A stretch of DNA of 64,000 nt from Coptis chinensis (lineage: Eukaryota > Streptophyta > Magnoliopsida > Ranunculales > Ranunculaceae), in NCBI GenBank assembly GCA_015680905.1, contig CM027377.1, positions 39,022,501 through 39,086,500 of the forward strand, read 5' to 3'. The translations under genes and the position numbers were made by a program. The notes under the pieces were generated by a model. That model saw nothing but the letters and a program-made list of their open reading frames with translations. It was not told the DNA's origin and made no database searches. Positions 33,825 through 45,168 of the stretch are shown here, in pieces (position 1 is the stretch's first letter; each line of letters opens with the position of its first letter).

Positions 33825-34239
33825 AAACGGGAGATGAACTAGAACGCGGAGAAGATGAATTACAAAGATTTGTAACGAAGTTGTATATGCTAAAAGTTTG
33901 TAAGGAACCATTGGATTTGCCCAAACCAATGATCATGTGATTTTGGCGTTTGTAATACCATAGAGCTAAAAATTCTTTTTGAATAAAAATAAAGTATGTG
34001 TTGGCAATTGAATATCATTGTGATGTCGATAACATACCCGTGGAAAATTGACAATGTTGTTGAATTATATAGATGACACCTAAATAGAATGAAACGCCCC
34101 AATGCTAACTTTAAGCTTGCAAAATTAGATTGAGCTTAAAAATGCTCCGACGGGTAACCCCGAAAAACGAAACGGCGTAACGCCGCAGAGATGTTGACAT
34201 AGCGGAGAAAAACGACACTGCCGCCGCGTAAAATCGTTC
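33825..34239. other. Tat 3' region, nothing recognised
   Basis: No gene or repeat unit seen; leads into the tandem array. Confidence 0.4.
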
Positions 34240-34990
34240 AATTCAATTTAGACTAACGAAATTAAATGTAATGCGTTGGCCGATTTTGTTGTAGCGATAA
34301 TACGACTAAGCGCGAAGCGTGCGTTTCAACTTAGGATCGCCAAAATTAAACGCGTGGTAATTTCGCCGATTTTGTTGGAGCGATAGTAACGATTAAGCGA
34401 AAAAAGCGTTCAACTTAGATTGACGAAATTAAACGTGGTAATTTTGCCATTTTGTCGGAGCGATATTAACGACTGTTTAAAAGCGTAAAAGCTGTTCGAT
34501 TTAGACCGACGAAATTAAACGTTGTAATTTCGCCGATTTTGTTGTAGCGATAGTAACGACTAAGGTAAAAGCGTTCATCTTAGGATCCGATTTAAATTAA
34601 ACGTGGTAATTTCGCCAGATTTTGTTATAGCGATAGTAACGACTAAGCGAGCGTAAAAGCATTCAACTTAGACTGATGAAATTAAACGTGGTAATTTTGT
34701 CGATTTTTTGTAGCGATAGTAACGACGCTTTGGCGTAAAAGCGTTCGACTTTTAGGGACCGACAAAATTAAACGTGGTAATTTCACGATTTTGTTGTAGC
34801 GATAGTAATGACTAAGCGAGCGTAAAAACGTTCAACTTAGACTGACGAAATTAAACGTGGTAATTTCGCCAAATTTTGTTATAGCGATAGTAACGACTAA
34901 GCGAGCGTAAAAGCGTTCAACTTAGATCCATTTAAATTAAACGCGTGGTAATTTTGCCAGATTTTGTTGTAGCGATTATAAGGTTCGCTA
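34240..34990. repeat. Tandem repeat array, about 83-bp unit, in Tat 3' region
   Basis: About nine diverged copies of a unit containing AAATTAAACGTGGTAATTTCG, then GATTTTGTTGTAGCGATAGT, AACGACTAAGCGAGCGTAAA and AGCGTTCAACTTAG. Units are about 78-90 bp. It lies between the integrase end (minus strand) and the antisense gene's 3' end. Tandem repeats in the 3' untranslated region are a known trait of Ogre/Tat-type elements and can seed satellites. Confidence 0.9.
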
Positions 34991-35381
34991 AAATCAAAAT
35001 TATACCATTGGAACTGAAGTGAAAGAACTGCTTCTTTATTGATTACCGAGTCTTAAAAAATGCAAAGATAACAACAGAAAATACATGCCTGAACTAGAAA
35101 CAAACTAAATATTGTATTATTTTATTTCTCCAGGATAACAGAAAAACACAACTAAAATCTACTTATAGAACTTGCGCAGATGAAACGCATTCCACAGCTT
35201 ATTGAGAACATTCCCATCTAAATCTCGGAGAAAATAATATCCTTTGGTGGGGGTGGTGATCTATGATGTATGGACCTGTCCAGTTTTCTCCAAATTTACC
35301 AGAATCTATCAACCTCGTCTTTCGACAGAGTACCCAGTCATCTTTCTCAAACACTTTAAGTCGAACTTTCTTATCATATTT
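34991..35381 (-). other. Region just downstream of integrase
   Basis: On the minus strand this should be the integrase C-terminal tail: pieces such as DDWVLCRKTRLIDSG (35345-35290) and a KFGENWTGPYI-like phrase (35300-35270) are readable in broken frame, typical of the end of Ty3/gypsy integrase. The rest is untranslated. Confidence 0.55.
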
Positions 35382-36390
35382 TCATTTCATATCAACTTGA
35401 TAATGAATTAACTGTTGAAGACTAATATCTCTTGTCTCATCTATCAAGGCTTTGGCTTGAGCAAGTGCTTGATCATTCGACTCCAATTCCACGTTAGAAG
35501 TTCGTGTGGTTGGTGCCATCAACTCTGTAGGCAAGACCGCTTCCATACCGTAAGCAAGATTAAACGGAGAAAATCCAGTTGAATGCTTAGGTGTGGTTCC
35601 ATAAGCCCACATAACCGTAGGAAGTTCCTTAACCCAATTTCCTTTGGCCTGTTGAAGTCGTCGCTTGAGCATTGCAAGAATGGATTTGTTAGTAGCTTCA
35701 GCTTGTCCATTAGCTTGAGGATGGTATGGTGCCGAGAAATTGTGATTAATCCTCAAGTCAGAACAAAATTGTCAAATTTCTTCATCATCAAATTGTTTGC
35801 CATTGTCGAAAGTCAATGATGTTGGAATACCGAAACGACAAACAATGTCTCGCCATAAGAATTTTTTAACATCTGAAGCATGGATCTGGGCTAAGGGCAT
35901 AGCTTCAGCCCACTTGGTAAAAAATAATCGCCATGGTAAAGTAAGAAACTCTTGCCGCCAGAGCTTTGCAAATGGCCAAGGGCTCAAGATTGGATGAAGT
36001 TCTGTTGCTGGTAGATTTCCCATATTAGCATATTTCTAACAAGGAATACACTTCTCAGACAAACGCTTAGCATCCTTTTGCATGTACGGCCACCAGTATA
36101 CTTGTGTCATTACTCTATGAGCTAGACTTCGCCCCCGGGAGTGGTTCCCACATAGGCCTGAATGAATTTCCGCCAGGACGAGCAAACCTTCACTCTGGCC
36201 GGAGACAATGAAAGCATAGGGTTAAGACTTGTGCCTTTGGCGATAAAGTTGCAAATGCATCGCTCAAGTCGATATGAGACAATATTTCCAAGCATCGCGT
36301 TTGACACGATCACCCACTTTATGATTGGGAGGCAAGATGTGATCATGTAAATATGTGATATAAGGAAGACGCCAATCCTTTTCGTCACAA
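35382..36390 (-). pseudogene. Integrase domain (Tat/Retand-type)
   Basis: Inserts element DNA into the host. N-terminal zinc-binding part at about 36180-36030: EIHSGLCGNHSRGRSLAHRV, then YWWPYMQKDA and CIPC (HHCC pattern). Core at 35930-35400: FTKWAEAMPLAQIHASDVKK, FGIPTSLTFDNGKQFDD (second catalytic Asp), then SAPYHPQANGQAEATNKSIL (catalytic Glu) and STGFSPFNLAYGMEAVLP. The first catalytic Asp lies in a degraded stretch near 35960. Frame changes at about 35770, 35990 and 36120 inactivate it. Confidence 0.9.
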
Positions 36391-38672
36391 GGTGTATGGA
36401 AAACTTAGCTCTATATCAAGAACCTTTGGAGCATTGTCAGCTTCATGATCGTCGTCGGTATGGACCGAGACAATATCATTGACAAGATCATTGTGGTCAT
36501 CTGATAGCATAAGTTGTGGATCAAGCGTTTTCTCTACAATGATAGCTTGATTATCAAGATCACGCTTGCGCTTCCGAGTTAGCACAGGAGATATCAAATT
36601 GGCATGACGTGATTCCTCAGAAAATGTCTTGATGAAAAAACAACTCTGAGTGATGTACATATCGCGCACATCCTCGATGGACAGATCGATACTCGGTTCC
36701 TTTTGAAATTCAATGGTAATCTGGCGAGGCTTATCTGACTTAACTGCCGCGGATAAATATATGAGAGAATCCACATGTCGCACGTCATGACGCGGACGTT
36801 ACACAATACTGATAGAATCAAAATTTCGAGCAATCCGATGAATTAAGTCCACATAAGCCTCCATTCTATCGTCACGAGCTGCATACGATCCACCAAACTG
36901 GCTAGCGACTAACTTAGAATCTGTGAATAATTGTAGCTTAGTCGCCCCCAAGTGAAGAGCAAAGGCGCTAAGCCGCGCAAATGATAACCTTTCACTTTCG
37001 GCCTCATTATTTGAAGCGTCAAAACCCAAACGCACTGACTTCTCAATTTTTTCTCCATTCGGTTGCAAGATTATACACCCAATACGGGAGCCATACTTAT
37101 TATGCGAAACATCAGTGTAAACAATCCAACAATCAGCAGATACATCTGATAAGTTTGGCAAATCATCATCCCTGAGAGGTAATGGCGTGTTATCGATGAC
37201 ATTCTCTTCGTCTAATAATGCGTCAGACATAAGAATATCCTCAATTGGAAAATCAGCCATTAGCGAAGCCAAAGCTTGTCCTTTCTCAGCTGTGCGAATT
37301 TCAAACACAATGTTATAAGCGCTAAGGTAACTTTCCCATTCTGCGAGGCGACTTGATTCCTGAGCATTGCGAAAAAGCTTTTGCAGTGGATATTCCATAT
37401 AAACTTTGACGACTTCGGCCCCGAAAATAAGGTTTAAGACGTCGGCAAAGATGAACCAAAGCCAATGCAATTTTCTCCACTCGAGAATATCTTGTTTCAA
37501 AGTAGTTATAAGAGTCTTGCTAACAAAGAATATAGGACGCCCATCGCCACCGTTGATAAATAAAGGCGGCACTTACGGCGATGATCGTGGCGGCTAAATA
37601 CGAACCTATAGGTCCCCGCAAAGCTGTCGGACCGGCAAGAACCGGAGGTTGGACTAAGTATGCTTTCAAATGACGAAATTCAAGTTCAGTCCTCCGGCCC
37701 AAATTGACGCGTCTTTCAATGTATGGAAAAAGGACGGCATCGATCGTAATACGAGAGATAAAGCGATTTAGGGCAGCCGTGCCGCCCCGTAAGTTGTTGA
37801 ATTTCTTTCTTTGACGTCGGAGAAGGCATTTTAAGGACAGCTCGAATCTGATCCGGATTTGCTTCAATTCCGCGTCTAGTCATCATGTATCCTAAGAATT
37901 TACCAGATGATAAACCGAAAGAACACTTAGCCGGATTCAAACGGATGTTGACATTGGAGAGTCTGTCAAAAACAGCTTGCAAATCAGTAAGATGATCAGG
38001 TGCTTCTGTAGATTTGACAACCATGTCGTCGATGTATGCTTCGACTGTCTTTCCAAGTAGGTCAGAAAAAATAGTGTTGACTAGCTTTTGATATGTGGCT
38101 CCAGCGTTTTTCAAACCGAAAGGCATTACCTGGTAACAGTAAATGCCTTGGTCTGTAATGAATGTAGTGAACTCTTGGTCCTCAATGAATAACGGAATCT
38201 GATGATAACCGAATAAGCATCCAAAAAGACAAACACCGAAAACCGGATGTCATCGACCATTTCGGATATATGAGGCAATGGATACGATGAACGGACAAGC
38301 CTTATTGAGATTTGTGAAATCAATACAAACACGTAATTTGCAGTTCTTTTTAGGCACTCGCGACAACATTTGACATCCATGTTGGATAAGTCACAGCCTT
38401 ATAAAGTTAATGACAAAAGAGACGGTCGATTTCGTCTTTCACTTTCATCTTTCTATCGGGGCCATCCTTCGGGGCTTTTGTCGAACTGGTTTTGCATTAG
38501 GATCAATGTCGAAGTTTATGACAAGCCACCAGAAGGATCTATACCCGTGCATTTGCTCTATTCGCCAAGCAAAACACATGATTATTTTTCCGCAATAACA
38601 AAATAAGCTCTTGTCTCTCCTCTTTCCGAAGTTCGGCTGAAATAAAAGTAGTCTCTTCGTGGAGTTTGCCAA
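36391..38672 (-). pseudogene. Reverse transcriptase and RNase H (Tat/Retand-type)
   Basis: Copies element RNA to DNA and removes the RNA. RT from about 38640: FDIDPNAKPVRQKPRRMAP, a decayed LDAYS block near 38220 (second-metal Asp kept), MPFGLKNAGATYQ at 38126, and the catalytic AYIDDMVVKS at about 38020, then FLGYMMTRRGIEANPDQI. A connection follows (37700-37250). RNase H at 37160-36820: VYTDVS, the ASNNEAE glutamate and LFTDSKLVASQ, so its Asp-Glu-Asp triad is visible. Further linker continues to 36391. Frameshifts near 38130, 38400, 37720 and 37560. Two RNase H-like regions occur in some Tat elements; I see only one clearly. Confidence 0.9.
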
Positions 38673-38718
38673 TTTGAACTTCTAAAAGTGGATCGATCGT
38701 CGGGGTCCTTCAACATTT

Positions 38719-39680
38719 CTATTGGCAGAGTAAACCGAAGGTCCCGGATGTCTGAATTGCTATTTGACGGCGTTTGAACTCTCGAATAGTTCGGCCCAAC
38801 AACTTCAGATTTCTTATAATCATCGAGAACATTGTCGCGGGCAAATTAGAGATGGTTGTTTGATCGCAAGACCTTACGGACTTTTTATTGAATGAGAACT
38901 TGATGGCTTGATGATATGTTGAGACGATAGCTTCCATATAATTAATCCAATCTCGACCAAGGATGACATTGTAAGGGGATTTATAATCCATCAATAAGAA
39001 ATCAATATTGACTTCCTTCTCGCATAAGAGTGACCGGAGAGACACCTTTCCAACGCGAATGAGTAGCGGTACCATCAAAACCAACGATAGCGGGGGGGTG
39101 ACCAAGTTATCAATAAAAGGAATACCGCGATAACACCTTAAAACATGACGCTTAGTTGAACTACCGATTGTCGATCATTATATCGTTGTACACGATACGG
39201 TGATATAATGCATTATCACGACAACATCATAATAAGGAACATGCACGCCCATTAGATCTTGGTCAGTGAAACATAATGGTTGATCTTCAATAGTCTCCGT
39301 GCGAAAACATTCCACGAAATTGATCCCGTTAACTTCGTACAAATTAGACAGATATTTGACTTTAGAACGAAGAGCAGTTTTCCACTGAGTATTGGACAAT
39401 GAATCAATGATGGCATGTCCAACCTTAATGACATTGTGATCAGTGATAGTTAAAGCTTGAGTTGTTACTTTCTTCTGCACATATTGATCAAGTTTCCCAT
39501 TCTGCACAAGCTTTTCAATTCTTCCCCGCAAAGACCGACAATTCTCCATCTCATGACCATAATCATTATGAAATTTGCACCATAACTATTTATCGCGAGT
39601 TGTTTTAGTGTCGTCGCGCAAGGGAAACGGCAGAGTGAGCAGACTCTTATCCTTGATTTTGTCGTAAACTGCCGCATATT
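38719..39680 (-). pseudogene. Protease domain (Tat/Retand-type)
   Basis: Minus strand: a gag-side block NCRSLRGRIEKLVQNGKL (39550-39480), then FTDQDLMGVHVPYYDVVVI (39270-39200), which precedes the active site in this lineage. The catalytic DTG is not readable, because the sequence around 39180-39140 is frameshifted. Downstream, the diagnostic YNVILGRDWI and STYHQAIKFSF are clear (about 38970-38890). The protease would mature the gag-pol polyprotein. Broken here. Confidence 0.82.
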
Positions 39681-40944
39681 TGGTATTAAGCGGAGTTAAT
39701 TCAAAATCAGTAAAAGGCTTTCCAGTCCTGCTCGTGGAGTCTTCTTTCTTATACGGGGCTTCGACCGGGTTCTTTGTTGATCAAAAGTCGGATTCTTCTA
39801 TTTATTTTGTCGATCATTGAAATCCTTTCCTTTATTATCTTTGTCATGAGAAGTTTGTTGAAAGTGTACCGCGGTCGCCTTCAACATTGATAAATTGTTG
39901 AACTCACCGGTATAACGACGCCGGAAGATGGAATATCCCGAACAAGAGAGTTGTATAACCCATCTTTATCAAACAAGATAGCTTCTTTAAAAGCGTAAGC
40001 CACCATTAGATCGGATTGCTCAAAAATCTCAACTACAGCTTGGCGGAAACGAGCGATAAAACTACGGAGAGTTTCCTCACGTTGTTGCTTGATGTTGAAA
40101 AGAACTTGGACTCTATTTGGACGTTTGAGATTATGATGAAAACGTCTTGAAAACTTTTCGGTTAAGTTCTTGAACCGACGAATAGAGCGCGAAGGTAATT
40201 CGCTAAACCATACCAACGCTTCCCCTTTTAATGTAGAAGGGAAAAGTTTGCATTTTAAAGCATCATCACCTCTCGATAAAACCAGTTTATTTGTGAAATT
40301 AATCACATGAAGCATAGGGCAACCCTCGACATCATCATATTGATCAAACTCTGGTTGTTTGAAGTTTTGTTATGAGTAGCCCTTTGGACGGCGAGAGAAA
40401 ATTTATCCAAAATACCATCTTCAACTGCCAGATTTTCTAGTGTCTATTCAAAAGGATCGCTGTCCAGAAGAGCTTTTTTAATCATTTCTCTGACACGGTG
40501 AGGAGTCATCAGATCCGTATCTGTTGGATCGTGATCATAGTCACGATAACGCCTATGGGAGCGAACAGAACGAGAAGAAAACGATGAAGATTCATTATTT
40601 CCATGTCGAGATGATTGTGGATGGTACATTGGGCTTTCAGTACGATAATGTTCGGAATGATAAGAACTGCGTTGCTGAAGTGTTTCACCATACTGATGGT
40701 TCCGATCATGAGTGCGATCATTATTCTGTTCGCCACTCGAATTCCTCGGGACTTGCCGATAATTTGTAGGATCGTGGGGTGCATTCGGACAATTATTAGC
40801 AGTACCTTGCCTACCGAGAACGTGACCAAGTGGGTGGAGATTTCTCGGTGGAGGTCGGGGAATTCGTCGCCCATTACTCTTAACTCGTTGATGGTCGCTA
40901 ATAATATCGCTAATCTCATCCTCACCACTTAAACGATCCAACAC
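39681..40944 (-). pseudogene. Gag (Tat/Retand-type)
   Basis: N-terminal part 40944-40444 is Arg/His/Asn/Ser-rich and ends LMTPHRVREMIKKALLDSD, a recognisable Tat-lineage block. Core 40315-39881: KCKLFPSTLKGEALVWFSEL, then SIRRFKNLTEKFSRRF and ETLRSFIARFRQAVVEI, the retrotransposon gag pattern. A frameshift separates the two pieces near 40370, and another lies at 39900. The C-terminal linker to protease is decayed. Confidence 0.88.
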
Positions 40945-41326
40945 ACTATTATGTCGTTGGCGTGTGTGACGTTGTGGTGTGACGGATACAACATCATCTC
41001 TGCGAGTGGAGCCGCCGCTTAAGATGACGCTTTGTAGTAATTATTCGCGTTATGGACGGCCTTTAACTTTTGAAGAAGTGCTTCTCAAGACATATGACTT
41101 ACATTATCCGCATTAGATATTGGAGAATCGTCAGAGGCAATAACCTCACGCTGAATAATTTGGCGCATTGGTGGAACGACAGTATTAGAAGGTATTATGC
41201 TGTCAGCACCAAGTTGTCCTTGACCGTCATGTTCGTGATGATCGTTAGTAATCACATCGGGACCTTGAGCTCTTCGAGTATGTGTCATAACTTTCGCAGA
41301 ACGTGATCGAGGGTGTAGTATAAGAA
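40945..41326 (-). other. 5' leader of the Tat/Retand-type element
   Basis: Between primer site and gag on the minus strand. It includes short charged open pieces that may be the true gag N-terminus (41306-41085), but no start is certain. Confidence 0.5.
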
Positions 41327-41341
41327 CCGTAGACGGCGCCA
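41327..41341 (-). other. Primer-binding site of the Tat/Retand-type element
   Basis: On the minus strand TGGCGCCGTCTACGG lies four bases after the 5' LTR end. The TGGCGCCGTCT form is usual in the Tat lineage. Confidence 0.85.
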
Positions 41342-41345
41342 ATTA

Positions 41346-41827
41346 TGTTTCGACCAAATATGATCAAAACACCAAGTGTTGATGAAAAGATGGAGAATGT
41401 AGAAAAGTAATTAGAAAAATGATGGTGATCGGGGAATGATGAGACTATACCCCTTGCGTTGCCACGCACTCCAAATTATCGTGGGATCAAGTCTCAAGAA
41501 TGTAGTTGAATGAAAAATAGTTTGGTATTTATATAGGTAGAGTAAAGAGTCCTTGTAGCTCAAGTATTCTTGTAGCTTGAGTCATTGTGGATAGAATATA
41601 ACTCTCAACCGATAATTATCTCTTTTGATAAGAAACGAACTGGACATAAATTAACGCATTACATTAGTGGCAAGCCATGTGGCTAAGGTTCAAATTTTAG
41701 ACACATGAGTTAACGGGCCTGCACATCGATTCATGGTATATAAATTGGGCTTTAGCCCCGCCGGTTAAACGAATAAAGTGGAGATTCCTACCAATGGACG
41801 TTCGCCACGTAGGTGGGGGTCGAAACA
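41346..41827 (-). repeat. 5' LTR of the Tat/Retand-type element
   Basis: 482 bp, partner of 29713-30190, TG...CA ends, followed outside by target duplication TAAAC. Confidence 0.96.
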
Positions 41828-41832
41828 TAAAC

Positions 41833-42468
41833 CATCTCCTAATCCCCCAACACCTAATAAAGATCTCCAACTCAATTAGGAATAGGTTAGTGTGATAGTA
41901 AAGTGGCAGATGTGTTTGATTGACTCCAACTTCCCTTGTTGTCATTGAGATTTAAGGTAAAGTGTGCCCACCGCACAATCGGAGTAGCTTAAACTTGAGT
42001 GGAAAAATCGAGTGTCAGATCTTGACTATTATTGTGAGAACCTACTTAAGGACGCTTATTCGAAGTTTGTAAACTAAACTCGCTAGGCATTTCATAGTAT
42101 TACTCATTGTATATATATTTATTATAGATGATTGATTATTATGCATATATTAGCTTAGGTTTCGACTTGATTACTCTATATGCATTGCTAGTGAGAGGTA
42201 TAGTTAATTTAGAGCAGGAATAAGGAAACAATAGTTTTATTTCTTAGTCGTTGTAGTATAGATGAAGTTTGTGAGTACCTTCACTAGAAAACTCTCACGA
42301 GGCTATAACTCGTCCACTAGGGAATTCCTAGTGGTTTAAGGCCTTGCTGCATATGGTCAATGCAATTGCACTCAGCGAAACGAGAGTAGATAGAATTCCA
42401 TTTTTGGTCACTTATTCTAATTTCTCATCTTTGCTTGAGGACAAGCAAAATGCTGTTTGGGGGTGGTT
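41833..42468 (+). other. Element B 3' region, last part, with polypurine tract
   Basis: Continues B after the Tat insertion. Matches 1-403 and, reversed, 45169-45800. Non-coding. Carries the TTGAGGACAAGC box (42435-42446) and polypurine tract TTTGGGGGTGG (42456-42466) directly before LTR 3. Confidence 0.9.
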
Positions 42469-43997
42469 TGATAAGAGCCCAAAATTGTAGTTTTAACCCT
42501 TTAACCATCATACTTCTAGACCAATTATGTGAGTAATAATTAAGAGTTAATACTGATTACATATTTTTATGCATTTCAGGCTTCAAAGTCCATGATATGC
42601 AGAAATGTGCCACTTTAGCGAGATAAAGGAGCAAAGGTCGGTTGCTAAGGAATTCCGTGATTAAAGGCCAAGAGTGAAGAAGACAAAGCCTTTGTAAAGC
42701 CCGGTCAAAAGCTGAAAAGTTGACGCGGGCAAAAACAACACACAAAGTCAGTAGAACTTCCGAAGGCCGTATCTTTGGACTCAGACCTCGAAATTGGGCC
42801 TACCTTATGTCAAAACGACCGGCTCGGAAAGAGCTTTCCAATGGTCTAAGCCTTGACCCAATCAAAAAGCAAAAGTGGATGAAAATTCTGTTGAAGCCAA
42901 ATCCAAATTTGAAGAGCCCTTTTCGATTCGAAGAATTGGGTTTCAGGGCCGATTTTTGGCCCAAAACATGGCTCCAAGCCCATGCACGATTTTTGGATCT
43001 GAAAGTATAAAACAAAAGCTTGACTCTTTGTTAATGGTAGATAGTTAGACCTAGATTAAAAATTTGATTAGTTAGCCTCCAGTAATTAGTTTTAGAACTT
43101 AGTTTTAGAATTTCAATTAGTTAATTAATTAGTTTTCCATATCTTGTTTTAGATCTAGTTTCATGTTTAATGAATTACTTTAGAACAAAGTAGATTATTA
43201 ATTTAGTATTTGAATCATTATTTTATTATTCATTTTCCATTTACTTATTTAGTTCAATTCTCAGATTCAATTATTTATTTTTATTAGATTGAATAGATTT
43301 TTGCATGAGTAGTTTCCATTTTAGTTTAAATAAGCAAAGTTTCAATCTTTATATCATGTCTTGTTCGAATTTGATTGGGATAGATAGCGTGATGATTCTC
43401 GGCTAAACCTCCATTAGAGGGGGTTGCGAAGCCTTGATGAAGGCTTGATTCGTGTTAGTGTTGAATAGTCGTAATTTTCTTTCCACTCTAGAAATGATTA
43501 GTTTACCATGAGAATGGGTGTAATCGTTCATATGCTAGTTATGAATTGGTAGAAATGCCATGTGTAATTAGGGATTAGGAATAACCAGATTATTCTGCGA
43601 AGCAGTTCAATTCGGATTACAACGATTTGTCGTTAGTGGATTAAGTTGAGCTAAGGTGGAATCAATCCCCCCCTAATTCCTTATCATAGAATCGACGTAG
43701 TATTTTCATAGTTGTTTAAATAGTCGACTAGTTGCATCTTGTGGGTAGTTGCATCGTAGTCTAGTTATCATTTCGTAAATCTTTCATTAGACTTAGAGTA
43801 GAGTAATTATACTAGAAAACACAACATGCGGAAGGACTAGGAGTGGAACGAACTTCCTACTCCACTATATCTGTTCAATAGATCGATAGTAGAACAATCT
43901 TTGATAAATTTAGACACGTAAAATAAGTTTTAGTTTACTTACGTTTTGAGTTTTATCATTCATTTCGTAGGTAAACTTTATCTTTTTACATTTATCA
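42469..43997 (+). repeat. LTR 3 (3' LTR of element B)
   Basis: 1,529 bp, TGATAAGAGCCC...TTTATCA, closely matching LTR 2. Internally about 40 bp shorter: a stretch around TAATAAAATAGTGTTC present in LTR 1 and 2 is missing near 43230. Confidence 0.94.
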
Positions 43998-44013
43998 ATT
44001 GTAAAACGTAGTG

Positions 44014-45168
44014 TGATAAGAGCCTTCATCAAGGCTTTAGGCTATATTTGATAACAAGTGCACATTATTCGAGTTTTATTAAGGCATCAAATGTTTTATA
44101 ATCTATATTGCGTGTTAATGTGCACTTGATAAACATAAAAACAGTAGAAATATTAAATATTAAATATTAAATATTAATGTTAACAACATTATATTAAATA
44201 TTAAATATAATGAGTAAGGATTCGTTCCACTCTTAACTGTCTAGACTTAAATTGAATTCAACTAATCAAACCCAAAAGGAACAATGGTGAGAGTAATGAT
44301 TTGATGTGAAATTTCTATACTACCATTCCCAACACAAGAACAATAATAAGAACATGTCATTATGGAATAAGTAATTAACTTTATAAATCTAATAGAACAA
44401 TAAGAACAAGATATGATTGAATAAATAACAACTACTTATTAATCTAATGAACAATAAAAACAATGATTCAATACTCAAGAAATAAATTAATTAATTAATG
44501 TAAAACTAAATAATGTAAAACTAGATCTGGATCTAAAAACTAATCTCTAATGGCTACTTTCTACCTAACCTAATTTAACTACCTAACCTCCTTTTCTTTT
44601 TTTTAACAAAGAGTCAAATTTTTGTTTTTATACTTTCAGATCCAAAAATCGTGCATGGGCTTGGAGCCATGTTTTGGGCCGGAAAATCGGGCCCAAAACC
44701 CAATTTCTTTAGTCCAAAATGGGCTCTTCGGCTGCAGTTGGCTTCGACAGATATTTCGTCCACTTTTGCTCCTCTGCTTTGGTCAAGGCTTGGACCATTG
44801 GAAAGCTCTTTCCGAGCCGGTCGTTTTGACATAAGATACTCCCAATTCTGAGGTCTGAGTCCAAAGATACGGCCTTCGAAGTTCTCACGACTTGTGAATT
44901 TTTTTTACGCGTGTTGACTTTTCAGCTTTTGACCGGGCTTTACAAAGGCTTTGTCTCTTTGAATCTTGGCCTTTATTCACAGAACTCCTTAGCAAGCGAC
45001 CTTTGCTCCTTTATCTCGCTAAAGTGGCACATTTCTGCACATAATGGACTTTGAAGCCTGAAATGCATAAAAACACATAATCAGTATTAACTCTTAATTA
45101 TTACTCACATAATTGGTCTAAAAGTATGATGGTTAAGGGGTTAAAACTACAGTTTTGGGCTCTTATCA
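44014..45168 (-). repeat. 3' LTR of element C
   Basis: Starts (at 45168, minus) TGATAAGAGCCCAAAACTG like the B LTRs, and ends ...GGCTCTTATCA at 44014. The last 200 bases are unlike the B LTR and contain runs of TTAAATATTAAATA (44150-44215). It sits 16 bp from LTR 3, so the two face each other tail to tail. Confidence 0.82.

Larger units (their letters stand above)
29713..41827 (-). mobile_element. Tat/Retand-type Ty3/gypsy retrotransposon (nested in B)
   Basis: Two LTRs of 478 and 482 bp beginning TGTTTCGACC and ending GGTCGAAACA, with perfect 5-bp target duplication TAAAC at 29708-29712 and 41828-41832. Total 12,115 bp. Read on the minus strand: 5' LTR, primer site, gag, protease, RT, RNase H, integrase, then a 5-kb 3' region with a tandem repeat array and an opposite-strand gene, polypurine tract, 3' LTR. 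The rejoined flanks restore the sequence seen in elements C and D (TCCTTCTTAAACCATCTCC), confirming a clean insertion. Confidence 0.96.
1972..43997 (+). mobile_element. Athila-like, pol-less LTR retrotransposon B, host of two nested insertions
   Basis: Bounded by LTR 2 and LTR 3 in the same orientation. Removing the CACTA element (10690-28221) and the Tat element (29713-41827) with their target duplications leaves about 12.4 kb, within the usual Athila size. Order: LTR, tRNA-Asp-type primer site, GC-rich leader, gag-protease-C-terminal domain, ORF2, ORF3, long 3' region, polypurine tract, LTR. No reverse transcriptase, RNase H or integrase motif was found in the uninterrupted sequence, so it is a non-autonomous derivative. 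No 5-bp target duplication is visible (TGGGG left, ATTGT right), as expected if the left side was rearranged with LTR 1. Confidence 0.85.
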
